Positions 32,396 to 40,029 of a DNA stretch of 40,054 nucleotides are shown in pieces. Each line of letters begins with the position of its first letter. Position 1 is the first letter of the stretch. Position numbers and translations under genes: made by a program. The notes beneath the pieces were generated by a model that saw only the letters and a list, made by a program, of their open reading frames with translations, had not been told where the DNA came from and ran no database searches. This DNA is from a bacterium (lineage in GTDB: Bacteria; Patescibacteriota; Microgenomatia; UBA12405): positions 1-40,054 of the forward strand of contig JAKAFM010000010.1 of NCBI GenBank assembly GCA_021817905.1. Reading direction: 5' to 3'.

Positions 32396-33724
32396 ATGAA
32401 CAATACCAACAAACTTCAAATCGTCCTTGTTAATATTTCCGACCTTCACCATCCCGAAGTTAATCCCCGAAAATGGTCACCGGAGCAAACCGAGAATCTT
32501 AAGGAAAGTATTAAACGCTTTGGGCTTGTAGACCCAATCATTGTCAATTCTTTTGAAGAAAGGCGAGGAGTAATTATTGGTGGCAATTTCCGTTTTGAAG
32601 TTGCCAAACAACTCGGCTTTACTGAAGTCCCTGTAGTATATGTAAACATTTCTGATTTGGAGAAAGAGAAAGAACTGAATCTCCGTCTCAATAAAAATAC
32701 AGGCGAGTTTGATCTCAAACTATTATCCGAGTTCGATGAATCAATTCTTAAAGACATTGGATTTAATTCAGAAGAACTTGATGACATTTTCAATATCGAA
32801 ACTACCCCCGAGGAATTTGATTTAGCCAAAGAATTAAAGAAACTGAAAATCGATAAAGTGGAAACCCGGACGGGTGATCTGTGGCAACTTGGGGATTCGA
32901 GATTGTTAGTGGGCGACTCAACTAAAACCGAAGACATATTAGAACTCATGGATAACGAAAAAGCAAACATGTGCCTAACGGACCCTCCATATATCCTTGA
33001 CTACTTAAGGGGCAAACGAAAAGGCAATCCGACTGATGGTTTTGGTCAAAAGAGAAACCGTCGTTATATCGGCACTGACTCATTGCCTGATAATTTTACT
33101 GAGCTATGGATGGCAAATATTGCCAAGATTCAAAAAGAAAGCTTCTCCATTATTGTCTATGAAAATTGGAAGAATCTTAGAACTATCTGGGGTGAAATGG
33201 AAAAGTATTGGCGAGTAAAAAATATGATCGTTTGGCATTTACCTAACCGTACCCAAGGGTTTTCAGCTAAGTACAAATTCTTTAGTAAACACGACATTGC
33301 CATGGTTGGAGCCTCGCCTAACGCCGATATCGAATTTAATATGGAGCCGGAGACTGATGGCCTTCAGCAAGAATACGAAACCGCTCTCTATGCCATCAGT
33401 GGCAAACCTCAATGGGAGGGTTATGAAAAAGGTAAAAAGGTTCAGCCGACCGATTTTATTGAATTCAAAGCCTCAGATGAAAAAAGTTCCGGTCAGGGGA
33501 TTATCTTTGGTACTAAGCCAACTGAAATCCTAATCCCTTACATTAAGGTATTAACTAAAAGAGGGGATTTAATCATCGAGCCGTTCGGAGGCAGTGGAAG
33601 CACCCTAATTGCTGCTACCAAAATGAAACGGCGTTGTTACATCATGGAAAAATGTCCCACCTACGCCGAGGTAATTAAAAAGCGTTGGGAAAAACTTACT
33701 GGGTTAAAGGCTTTAAAAATATGA
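32396..33724 (+). CDS. ParB-like nuclease domain fused to beta-class DNA methyltransferase
   Basis: Residues ~1-100 are a ParB/Srx-type domain (NPRKWSPEQTENLKESIKRF, GLVDPIIVN, then VIIGGNFRFEVAKQLG). Residues ~150-442 are an amino-DNA methyltransferase with motif IV D196PPY before motif I EPFGGSGST (~395-403), the order of the beta class. Such fusions are common in phages and integrative elements, methylating adenine or cytosine-N4. The region between the motifs (~210-380) would recognise the target. No restriction endonuclease is adjacent. The stop overlaps the next ATG (ATGA), so it is coupled to the terminase genes. Confidence 0.85.
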   Translation: MNNTNKLQIVLVNISDLHHPEVNPRKWSPEQTENLKESIKRFGLVDPIIVNSFEERRGVIIGGNFRFEVAKQLGFTEVPVVYVNISDLEKEKELNLRLNKNTGEFDLKLLSEFDESILKDIGFNSEELDDIFNIETTPEEFDLAKELKKLKIDKVETRTGDLWQLGDSRLLVGDSTKTEDILELMDNEKANMCLTDPPYILDYLRGKRKGNPTDGFGQKRNRRYIGTDSLPDNFTELWMANIAKIQKESFSIIVYENWKNLRTIWGEMEKYWRVKNMIVWHLPNRTQGFSAKYKFFSKHDIAMVGASPNADIEFNMEPETDGLQQEYETALYAISGKPQWEGYEKGKKVQPTDFIEFKASDEKSSGQGIIFGTKPTEILIPYIKVLTKRGDLIIEPFGGSGSTLIAATKMKRRCYIMEKCPTYAEVIKKRWEKLTGLKALKI

Positions 33725-34131
33725 AAAGCAAAACCCAAATTCTTGAACTCCTAAAAACTACTCCAATCGTCCAAGTTGCTTGTCAAAAATCAGGTGTCAG
33801 TCGGGCCACCTACTATCGATGGCGCGACAAGGATAAAAAATTCAAAGAACAATCGGACTTGGCACTAAAAGAAGGGATTGCCTTCATTAACGACCTTGCC
33901 GAAAGTCAGCTTCTCACATCAATTAAGGAAAAGAACATGACTGCCATTATTTTTTGGCTCAAAAACCGTCATTCGGGTTATGACACCACAAAACTTCAAA
34001 TATCTGCTGACAATTTGAACAAAGACGAGACATTGACTCCAGAGCAACAGCAATTAGTTAACAAAGCACTACAAATGGCTTCAATTTTACCTACTACAGG
34101 AGATATTACTGATGAAACTACCTCAAAGTGA
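33721..34131 (+). CDS. Terminase small-subunit-like protein
   Basis: About 136 residues. The N-terminal HTH reads ILELLKTTPIVQVACQKSGV then SRATYYRWRDKDKKF (about 6-40), followed by helices including MTAIIFWLKNRHSGY. This is the layout of phage small terminase / HTH proteins that recognise packaging DNA. ATG 33721 overlaps the methyltransferase stop by 4 nt and its 3' end overlaps the large terminase gene by 20 nt. A longer in-frame version from 33685 would read through the methyltransferase gene and is less likely. Confidence 0.75.
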   Translation: MKSKTQILELLKTTPIVQVACQKSGVSRATYYRWRDKDKKFKEQSDLALKEGIAFINDLAESQLLTSIKEKNMTAIIFWLKNRHSGYDTTKLQISADNLNKDETLTPEQQQLVNKALQMASILPTTGDITDETTSK

Positions 34132-35659
34132 AACGGACATTTTTGAAGCCTTGATGAGCGATCAAAAAATCCGCCGGGAGGTTTGTCGTCAGAGCCATTA
34201 CTGGTTCTTTCATGTCTATTTTAGTCACTATATTTTCCATAAAACCGCTGATTTTCAAAAACGAATTTTTGAAATAACTGAAAATGACAGCTTAAAAATG
34301 TCTACCATTGTTTCTTTTCGAGGTTCAGCCAAGTCGACCATCGTTTCTCTTTCTTATCCTATTTGGTCAATCCTAGGCAGGCAATCTAAAAAGTATCCAA
34401 TCATTATTGGTCAAACTCAAAACCAAAGTCGTCAGATGTTAAAGAATATCAAAAGCGAATTTGAGTTTAATGAATTACTAATCAAAGACTTTGGTCCATT
34501 TGAAAACAGCTCCGATTGGCGCTCCAATACTTTAGTTATTCCTAAAATTGGCGCTAGAATCACTGCCTTATCAACAGGTGAAAGTATTAGAGGGCTTCGC
34601 CATCATCAGTATCGCCCCGACTTAATTATTTGCGATGATATTGAGGATTTATCAACAGTCAAATTTCGGGAAAGTCGGGATAAAAACTATAACTGGCTGA
34701 TGGGAGATGTAATCCCGATTGGCGACATTAATACTAAGACGGTCATCATTGGCAATCTTTTGCATGAGGATTCCTTGATGATGAGACTAAAAGAGCATCT
34801 TCAGATTAAAAAGGACATGGTAGGAACCTATGACGAGTTCCCTCTGATAGACGTGAGTGGAAGATGTTTATGGCCAGACAAATTTCCTACATCAAGAGAA
34901 ATAGACGAGCTTAAACTCAAGATTCCAGATCGAGTGACTTTTGAACGAGAGTACCTTCTTCATATTATTGCCGATGGCAATCAAGTCATTAATAGAAGTT
35001 GGATTAAGTATTATGACCCTTCCGATATTCCCAATCCTGATGTTGTCAAACCCAGAATGATTGTTGTTGGTCTCGATTTGGCAATTTCTGAAAAATCCAC
35101 CGCTGATTTTACCGCCATGATTCCTGCCTGGGTCTATGGTTATGGTGATGAATTCAAAGCATTTATTTTACCTCAAATTGTTAATATGAGATTAAACTTT
35201 ACTCAAACGAAAGATAAGGTCAAAGATCTTAAGCAATTAATAAATAAGCCCTATGACCAAGTCAAATTTTATTGTGAATCTGTAGGGTATCAGCTCTCAC
35301 TTGTCCAACAATTGTCAGTCGAGAATATATTAATCGAAGGAGTAAATATAGGTAGCACTGACAAGCGTAGTCGACTCTGTCTTACCTCAGCTTATATCGA
35401 AGCCGGAAAAATTCTCTTCCCTAAACATGGCGCCGAAGAATTAATTGATCAATTAGTAAACTTTGGTGTCGAAAAACATGATGATTTAGTCGATGCTTTT
35501 AGTTTGGTTATCAATAAAGTCATTGAAACCGATCAAGCCTTTACCCGTTCAAACAACCCTCCGCGACCCCCAAAGTCTCATTGGGGATATGACATTCTTG
35601 GTGATTACAGAGACTTATCAAAACCTATAACCGCCGGAATATGGAATGAAAAACTTTAA
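34112..35659 (+). CDS. Phage terminase large subunit
   Basis: 515 residues with both motor and nuclease. The ATPase shows a Walker A variant VSFRGSAKST (about 67-76) and Walker B LIICDDIED (about 172-180). The RNase H-like nuclease domain has GLDLAISEKSTADFTA (D322 area) and the C-terminal EKHDDLVDAFSL. It packages DNA into a prohead. Length and motifs look intact, but no portal, protease or capsid gene follows. GGAG lies 9 nt before ATG 34112. It is convergent with the XRE gene, separated by no spacer. Confidence 0.9.
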   Translation: MKLPQSETDIFEALMSDQKIRREVCRQSHYWFFHVYFSHYIFHKTADFQKRIFEITENDSLKMSTIVSFRGSAKSTIVSLSYPIWSILGRQSKKYPIIIGQTQNQSRQMLKNIKSEFEFNELLIKDFGPFENSSDWRSNTLVIPKIGARITALSTGESIRGLRHHQYRPDLIICDDIEDLSTVKFRESRDKNYNWLMGDVIPIGDINTKTVIIGNLLHEDSLMMRLKEHLQIKKDMVGTYDEFPLIDVSGRCLWPDKFPTSREIDELKLKIPDRVTFEREYLLHIIADGNQVINRSWIKYYDPSDIPNPDVVKPRMIVVGLDLAISEKSTADFTAMIPAWVYGYGDEFKAFILPQIVNMRLNFTQTKDKVKDLKQLINKPYDQVKFYCESVGYQLSLVQQLSVENILIEGVNIGSTDKRSRLCLTSAYIEAGKILFPKHGAEELIDQLVNFGVEKHDDLVDAFSLVINKVIETDQAFTRSNNPPRPPKSHWGYDILGDYRDLSKPITAGIWNEKL

Positions 35660-35872
35660 TTAGAAATCAAATAACTCACTTAGAGTCACACCCAAAGCCT
35701 TGGCTATTTTGTATGCAGTTTTTATAGAAATGTTTCGTCCTTGCTCAATGTCCCAAAAATATGAACGATGTAGTCCTGCAACTTCGGCCAATTTCTCCTG
35801 CGTCATATTCTTCTCTTTTCTGAGATCCTCAATTCTTTGACTTAGTTTTTGGTAAATAACATTGTAATTCAT
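35660..35872 (-). CDS. XRE-family HTH repressor of the mobile element
   Basis: 70 residues, essentially one helix-turn-helix: LRKEKNMTQEKLAEVAGLHR then SYFWDIEQGRNISIKTAYKI. A GGAG Shine-Dalgarno lies 8 nt before ATG 35872. It is divergent from the 35968 gene, with the palindrome CCAGATATATCTGG between them, so it probably represses one or both promoters, as in a phage-type switch. Confidence 0.85.
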   Translation of the reverse strand: MNYNVIYQKLSQRIEDLRKEKNMTQEKLAEVAGLHRSYFWDIEQGRNISIKTAYKIAKALGVTLSELFDF

Positions 35873-35916
35873 AGCTACTTCTCCAGTAGCCTACAAAATC
35901 CCCAGTTTTTTCTTTA

Positions 35917-35980
35917 CCAGATATATCTGGCTTTTACTCAAATTTCCATGTAATATCCTGGTAAATAATGCCAGATATAA
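35917..35980. promoter_or_regulatory. Operator region of the XRE repressor
   Basis: The perfect 14-bp palindrome CCAGATATATCTGG is at 35917-35930. A half site CCAGATATAA is at 35971-35980, over the start of the divergent gene, and CCTGGTA at 35956-35962 is inverted relative to it. CCTGGTA also occurs at 32388-32394, just before the methyltransferase start, so that promoter may share the repressor. Confidence 0.65.
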
Positions 35981-36648
35981 CTAACTTTTTAGAAAATCCA
36001 TGGGAAGCACTCCCTAAAACGTCACCTCATATTCTTGAAGACGACCTTAATGCCTTAAGTCAATTTAATAAAACCCCTGAAAAATTAGGTTGGCACACCG
36101 AACTTCTTCCTTGTCCTTTTCTTGGGAACTACCAAAAAGCCTCAATCATATTTTTATGTCTAAATCCTGGTTATATAGAGACAAAGGATGTGGTTGACTA
36201 CAACAATGACTATTACTTCCAAGAAAGCCTAAAAACTTTGACTATGCAAAGCAACACTCCATTTTTCTGCTTAAATCCAATGGTCAATTTTTCTGGAGCT
36301 TATATTTGGTGGACAAAAATTCTTAAGCGATTGATTGATCAATTCGGATGGAAACGGCTATCCGAGAAATTAATGTGTTTACAATTTTTGGCTTATCATT
36401 CAAAAACTTACACCAACCCACCGTGCACGCTTCCTTCACAAAGTTTCACCTTTGAGATATTAAGACAAGCTATAAAGGATCAAAAGACAATAGTAATAAT
36501 GAGAAGTGAAAAACTATGGATTAAGGCCGTTCCTGAGTTGAAAGACTATCCTTACATCGAACTTAAAAATTATCGGAGGCCATTTCTAAGTGAAAGAAAC
36601 ATGGGCAAAGATAATTACGAAAACTTAATCAGATGTCTTAAATGCTAA
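35968..36648 (+). CDS. Conserved hypothetical, possibly uracil-DNA-glycosylase-like
   Basis: 226 residues, soluble. LPCPFLGNYQKASIIFLCLN then PGYIE (about 47-71) recalls the first motif of uracil-DNA-glycosylase-fold proteins. LPSQSFTFEILRQAIKDQKT then IVIMRSEKLW (about 151-180) is a second conserved-looking block seen in related hypothetical proteins. The catalytic residue cannot be named, so no activity is claimed. It is divergent from the XRE gene and begins within its operator region. Its stop overlaps the end of the convergent 36645-37145 gene by 4 nt. Confidence 0.6.
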   Translation: MPDITNFLENPWEALPKTSPHILEDDLNALSQFNKTPEKLGWHTELLPCPFLGNYQKASIIFLCLNPGYIETKDVVDYNNDYYFQESLKTLTMQSNTPFFCLNPMVNFSGAYIWWTKILKRLIDQFGWKRLSEKLMCLQFLAYHSKTYTNPPCTLPSQSFTFEILRQAIKDQKTIVIMRSEKLWIKAVPELKDYPYIELKNYRRPFLSERNMGKDNYENLIRCLKC

Positions 36649-37145
36649 GGCATAAACATATATTGATATTCATCCCCTGGACCAAAGTAGTGAGACTTGT
36701 TAAGTAAAGTATCGGCCATTTCCCATGCCGTCATATTCTCAGATATCCGATAACTCGCGACGATATCAATCGAACCATCCTTACCGACAGATAGCGCGCC
36801 AGGATTACCAGCCGTTGTGTCTTTAGTATGTTCCAATGCGTACTTTAATGCTTTCTCGCTTCGAATAAAGCCGTAATATTGAAGGTTACTAATTATGGCC
36901 TCTAAAGTCGAGCCTGCTCCTGGTCTAAAATCAACCGTATCGCTTTGCTTTTGTCGTTCCAGATCTGCCTGAGTAAATCGCAATTTCTCGACAAAATAAT
37001 CCTCAACTTTCTTCGGTGATTGCCAAATTTTTCCGGGAGCTTTGAAATCATTGGCTGGAATTCGATTCTGAAAGTAGACAAAACCTGCAATCCCAGATAG
37101 CAAGATAATTAAAAATGCCAAAGCAATGATTTTATTAAGTTTCAT
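36645..37145 (-). CDS. Membrane-anchored protein resembling the N-terminal domain of MltG/YceG
   Basis: 166 residues. An N-terminal anchor (KIIALAFLIILLSGIAGFVY, about 5-24) is followed by an extracytoplasmic domain. GAGSTLEAIISNLQYYGFIR then SEKALKYAL and YRISENMTAWEMADTLL resemble the LysM-like repeats at the start of endolytic transglycosylase MltG, but the catalytic domain is missing, so it is either a truncated relative or a separate binding protein. The start is 2 nt after the stop of the upstream gene, so the two are co-expressed. Confidence 0.55.
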   Translation of the reverse strand: MKLNKIIALAFLIILLSGIAGFVYFQNRIPANDFKAPGKIWQSPKKVEDYFVEKLRFTQADLERQKQSDTVDFRPGAGSTLEAIISNLQYYGFIRSEKALKYALEHTKDTTAGNPGALSVGKDGSIDIVASYRISENMTAWEMADTLLNKSHYFGPGDEYQYMFMP

Positions 37146-37147
37146 GC

Positions 37148-37840
37148 TTAATTATTTATACAATATTTTTCTAATAATCGATCGTATGTTGATTTTATCT
37201 CCTCGTCCTTTTTAACAGCATTAGCTATGGCATCATCTAATGATCCCTTTGTAGGCACAACTCGGTTTTGATCGTTATCTCTCCTCCAGTTTTGGCATTC
37301 AATCGACTCAGGCTTATATTTTCTACCTGACCAATTAATTTTAGCGTCAGAATGGCAATCTTGATCCATCCTCTCCCTAAAAACATCATTTTCAGTTTTA
37401 CCTATTTCATCATATAAACTTTTCAATTGACTCCCTGCGCAAATTACCATTCCATTTTTGCTTGGCATCCCGTATTGTTTTTTTAAATCCAGAGCTAAAC
37501 GGGGGATGGGTAAAGTTCTATATTTTTGGTAATACTCTTGTTCGTATTTATTTAATTGTGCTTTGTCGTTCAATATTTGATTTATAAGCCCCTTGTCCGT
37601 GATTCCAAAAAATTTACCTAATATTTCTTCATTAATGACTGATTTCGGTTTAGCTATGGTTGGTTTTGTGATTGCTGTAGGTTTTACTGTAGAAGTCGGT
37701 TCCTTGTCTATATCTGTCGGGATATTACTTGGAATCTGAATTATTGTCGGGGTTAGATTTACTTTAATCTCAGGTGTATTGTGACCAATGCCGAATAAAC
37801 TAGAGAATGCCAAAAATATCGATGCAAAAAAGGCTTTCAT
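37148..37840 (-). CDS. Hypothetical exported protein with Thr/Pro-rich linker
   Basis: About 230 residues, no family recognised. A signal peptide (MKAFFASIFLAFSSLFGIG) is followed by a Thr/Pro/Lys-rich linker (~30-70, with repeated KPT and TKPT) and a charged helical domain with Cys residues at CAGSQL, DQDCHSD, IECQNW and YCINN, possibly disulfides. ATG 37840 is chosen because extended -10 TGG-TAAAAT (37851-37846) ends 5 nt upstream; a GTG five codons earlier is within the promoter. Upstream partner of the MltG-like gene. Confidence 0.6.
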   Translation of the reverse strand: MKAFFASIFLAFSSLFGIGHNTPEIKVNLTPTIIQIPSNIPTDIDKEPTSTVKPTAITKPTIAKPKSVINEEILGKFFGITDKGLINQILNDKAQLNKYEQEYYQKYRTLPIPRLALDLKKQYGMPSKNGMVICAGSQLKSLYDEIGKTENDVFRERMDQDCHSDAKINWSGRKYKPESIECQNWRRDNDQNRVVPTKGSLDDAIANAVKKDEEIKSTYDRLLEKYCINN

Positions 37841-37903
37841 GGCGTATTTTACCACTAATTCATCTAGCTAGATTTCTATAAACCATGCGGTACAGTCATA
37901 TCA

Positions 37904-39265
37904 ATGGATAAACCAAAGACTGGAAAGACACGAGAAACAGAACAAATCAAATATTGTCTGTATGCTCGTAAATCAACCGAATCGGATGAACGTCAAGCCA
38001 TGTCGATTGATTCTCAAATTAAAGAAATGACCGATCTCGCCGTTCGGGATGGATTAATAATCAAAGAAGTTAGGCACGAAAGTCATTCGGCTAAATCATC
38101 AGGACTTAGGCCAGTATTTAATCAATTGCTTATCGATATCAAAAACGGAGTTTTTAACGCCATTCTTACTTGGGCTCCCGACAGATTAAGTAGAAACGCA
38201 GGGGATCTGGGAACGTTAGTTGATCTGATGGATCAAGGTAAATTAGCGACCATTCGAACTTTTTCCCAATCATTTTCCAATAATCCCAACGAGAAATTCT
38301 TACTAATGATTTTATGTTCACAAGCCAAGCTAGAAAATGATAATCGGGGGATCAATGTTAAAAGAGGCCTTCGTGCCAAATGCGAAGCGGGGTGGCGGCC
38401 AGGATCTGCCCCCGTGGGTTATATCAATCGATTAACCGAAAATCGAATCGCTTATGTTGATATTGATCCGGAAAGGGCTCCAATCGTCAAAGAAATTTTT
38501 GAAAGAGTTGTGAATCAAGGCCAAAGTGGTCGAACTATCAAGTATTGGCTTGATAAAACCGGATTTAGAACTCGAGTTGGTAAACGAATGGCAATAAGCG
38601 AAGTTTATCGTGTACTAAGAAAACACTTTTATTACGGTATGTTCGAATTCCCAGAAGAAAGTGGCAAATGGTATCAAGGCAAGCATCCACCAATAATTAC
38701 CAAAGAATTATTTGATCAAGCTCAAAGAATTTTGGCTGTTCCTCCTAAAGATTGGAGTAAAAAAGACTTTCCATTCAAAATGCTCCTAAAATGTGGCCAA
38801 TGCGGTGCCAGTATCACCGCCGAAGAGAAATATAAAAAGTTAATTAACGGAAAATTCAAACGACATGTTTACTATCACTGTACTCGATCACTCGATTACG
38901 ATTGTGACGAACCTTATATCACCGAAGACGATTTGGTCAGACAATTATTAGTCAAAATAAATGAAATTGAATTCGATCAAAAGGCAGTTGATGAAAAAAT
39001 GAAGCAAGAGATTGAGCGATATCATCGGCTAAGATCTGATGTGCTTCATCAGGAAATGTTTGAGCAACAAATGGAAGTAATGGACTATCCAATCATTAAA
39101 GAAAAATCGCCTGAGCAAAGAGTTAGAGAATATGTAATTCATGTCCTCAAAACAGGCTTCTCAGAAGAAAAGCAGGAAATATTGGCATTATTCAAAACAA
39201 GGTTTATTTTGAAAGACAAACAAATTAATATTTCCCCGAGGTCAGAGATCAACCTCGGGGAATAA
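37904..39265 (+). CDS. Large serine recombinase (site-specific integrase)
   Basis: 453 residues. The resolvase domain has catalytic S24 in YCLYARKSTESDER and the arginine-rich APDRLSRNAGDL. The recombinase domain follows (RGLRAKCEAGWRPGSAPVGY), then a zinc ribbon with CGQCG (about 299-303) and later YYHC and YDCDEP, then a coiled-coil tail (MKQEIERYHRLRSDVLHQ). This is a full-length transposon/phage integrase of the large serine family. It probably integrated the 32.2-39.6 kb element. Its last codons form one arm of the 39232-39262 inverted repeat. TACAGT lies 7 nt before the ATG. Confidence 0.92.
   Translation: MDKPKTGKTRETEQIKYCLYARKSTESDERQAMSIDSQIKEMTDLAVRDGLIIKEVRHESHSAKSSGLRPVFNQLLIDIKNGVFNAILTWAPDRLSRNAGDLGTLVDLMDQGKLATIRTFSQSFSNNPNEKFLLMILCSQAKLENDNRGINVKRGLRAKCEAGWRPGSAPVGYINRLTENRIAYVDIDPERAPIVKEIFERVVNQGQSGRTIKYWLDKTGFRTRVGKRMAISEVYRVLRKHFYYGMFEFPEESGKWYQGKHPPIITKELFDQAQRILAVPPKDWSKKDFPFKMLLKCGQCGASITAEEKYKKLINGKFKRHVYYHCTRSLDYDCDEPYITEDDLVRQLLVKINEIEFDQKAVDEKMKQEIERYHRLRSDVLHQEMFEQQMEVMDYPIIKEKSPEQRVREYVIHVLKTGFSEEKQEILALFKTRFILKDKQINISPRSEINLGE
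39232..39262. repeat. 11-bp perfect inverted repeat over the recombinase 3' end
   Basis: TTCCCCGAGGT (39232-39242) and ACCTCGGGGAA (39252-39262) with a 9-nt spacer. It ends within the recombinase stop region. It could be a hairpin terminator shared by two convergent genes, but there is no U-run in either direction, so a recombination or protein-binding site is also possible. Confidence 0.7.
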
Positions 39266-39275
39266 GGATCTAACT

Positions 39276-39551
39276 CTAGATCAAGTTATTACTTTTGGCA
39301 CTGTTATTTTTCCAGTTTAGAGGTTGAAGATTGGAATAATGATCAGATCCACCCAATGAAGCCGGGATGATGTGGTCGATCTCCCACCCATATTCGGAGT
39401 TTCGATTACCATAGTCAACAAATCGCATTGCAGTGCCGTATTTATCGAAGCGATATTCGTTACTGACATCGACACCGTTCCTGGTGGCGGGTCCGCCCTT
39501 ATTCCAAACTAATAATTTAACTTGATCACTAATTGAAATTTGAGTAAACAT
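39276..39551 (-). CDS. HNH endonuclease domain protein
   Basis: 91 residues with an HNH core, YGWEIDHIIPASLGGSDHYS then NLQPLNWKNNSAKSN (about 54-88): the DH pair, the central Asn and the final N/K positions are in place. It is a small stand-alone nuclease of the type often found next to phage terminases and in mobile elements. It converges on the serine recombinase, with 10 nt between the stops. Confidence 0.85.
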   Translation of the reverse strand: MFTQISISDQVKLLVWNKGGPATRNGVDVSNEYRFDKYGTAMRFVDYGNRNSEYGWEIDHIIPASLGGSDHYSNLQPLNWKNNSAKSNNLI

Positions 39552-39573
39552 TTTAAAATAGAAAAAATATAAA

Positions 39574-39601
39574 TTGCAAAATCCTCCAGAACCGATACAA
39601 T
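39574..39601 (+). promoter_or_regulatory. Candidate promoter of a very short transcript
   Basis: TTGCAA (39574-39579), 16 nt, TACAAT (39596-39601). The next element downstream is a strong terminator at 39618, so a transcript of only about 45-50 nt is implied. Confidence 0.4.
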
Positions 39602-39617
39602 GAAAGTTGAAGTGGAA

Positions 39618-39659
39618 AAGACGTCTGAGAAGATTTTATCTTAGGCGTCTTTTTTATTT
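39618..39659 (+). terminator. Strong rho-independent terminator
   Basis: A 13-bp stem (two G-T pairs): AAGACGTCTGAGA (39618-39630) with TCTTAGGCGTCTT (39639-39651), 8-nt loop, then TTTT and ATTT. No conventional gene reads into it from the left, because the nearest gene is on the other strand. Confidence 0.8.
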
Positions 39660-39660
39660 G

Positions 39661-40029
39661 GATAATTTGGGCATATTTTAATTTAACCTGTAAATACGCC
39701 AGGTGTTAAGAACAAACAACATCTAACGTCAACATTAATATACATACCGCATCCCCAACTTTCAATTAGCATTAACTGTATCAGACTGCTAAGTTCGACC
39801 CAAAAACATCCCCTCGGGGACATGGGTCTGGAACCAAATTGAAGCTAAACAGGAACAACTAAAAAAATGGTTAGGGGAGTAGCATCACCTGTATTATATG
39901 GAAAAATACGGAACAACTGAAGATTGGCGGAGAGGGCACCGTTTAAATTTGGTCACTTTATTAATTTGATTCTGCCTGTATTTGCCTTAATAGTATTCAA
40001 ATGACTAGGTGAAGAGTAAAATGTAGTTC
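39661..40029. other. Non-coding stretch with structured element
   Basis: No gene recognised in these ~370 nt. A composite hairpin spans 39793-39834: GTTC-GACCC (39793-39801) pairs with GGGTC-TG-GAAC (39824-39834) around an inner TCCCC/GGGGA stem. Its right arm contains GGGTCTGGAACC (39824-39835), the 12-nt core of the repeats at 13658 and 14926. Confidence 0.55.

Noticed and set aside
39609-39683. Leaderless TTG frame encoding an Arg-rich peptide starting MKWKRRLRRFYLRR
   Set aside because: The Arg codons come from the CGTCT/AGGCGT arms of the terminator stem; there is no independent support for translation.
39899-39973. 24-codon frame starting MEKYGTTEDWRRGHR
   Set aside because: Too short, with no promoter, ribosome site or recognisable relation.
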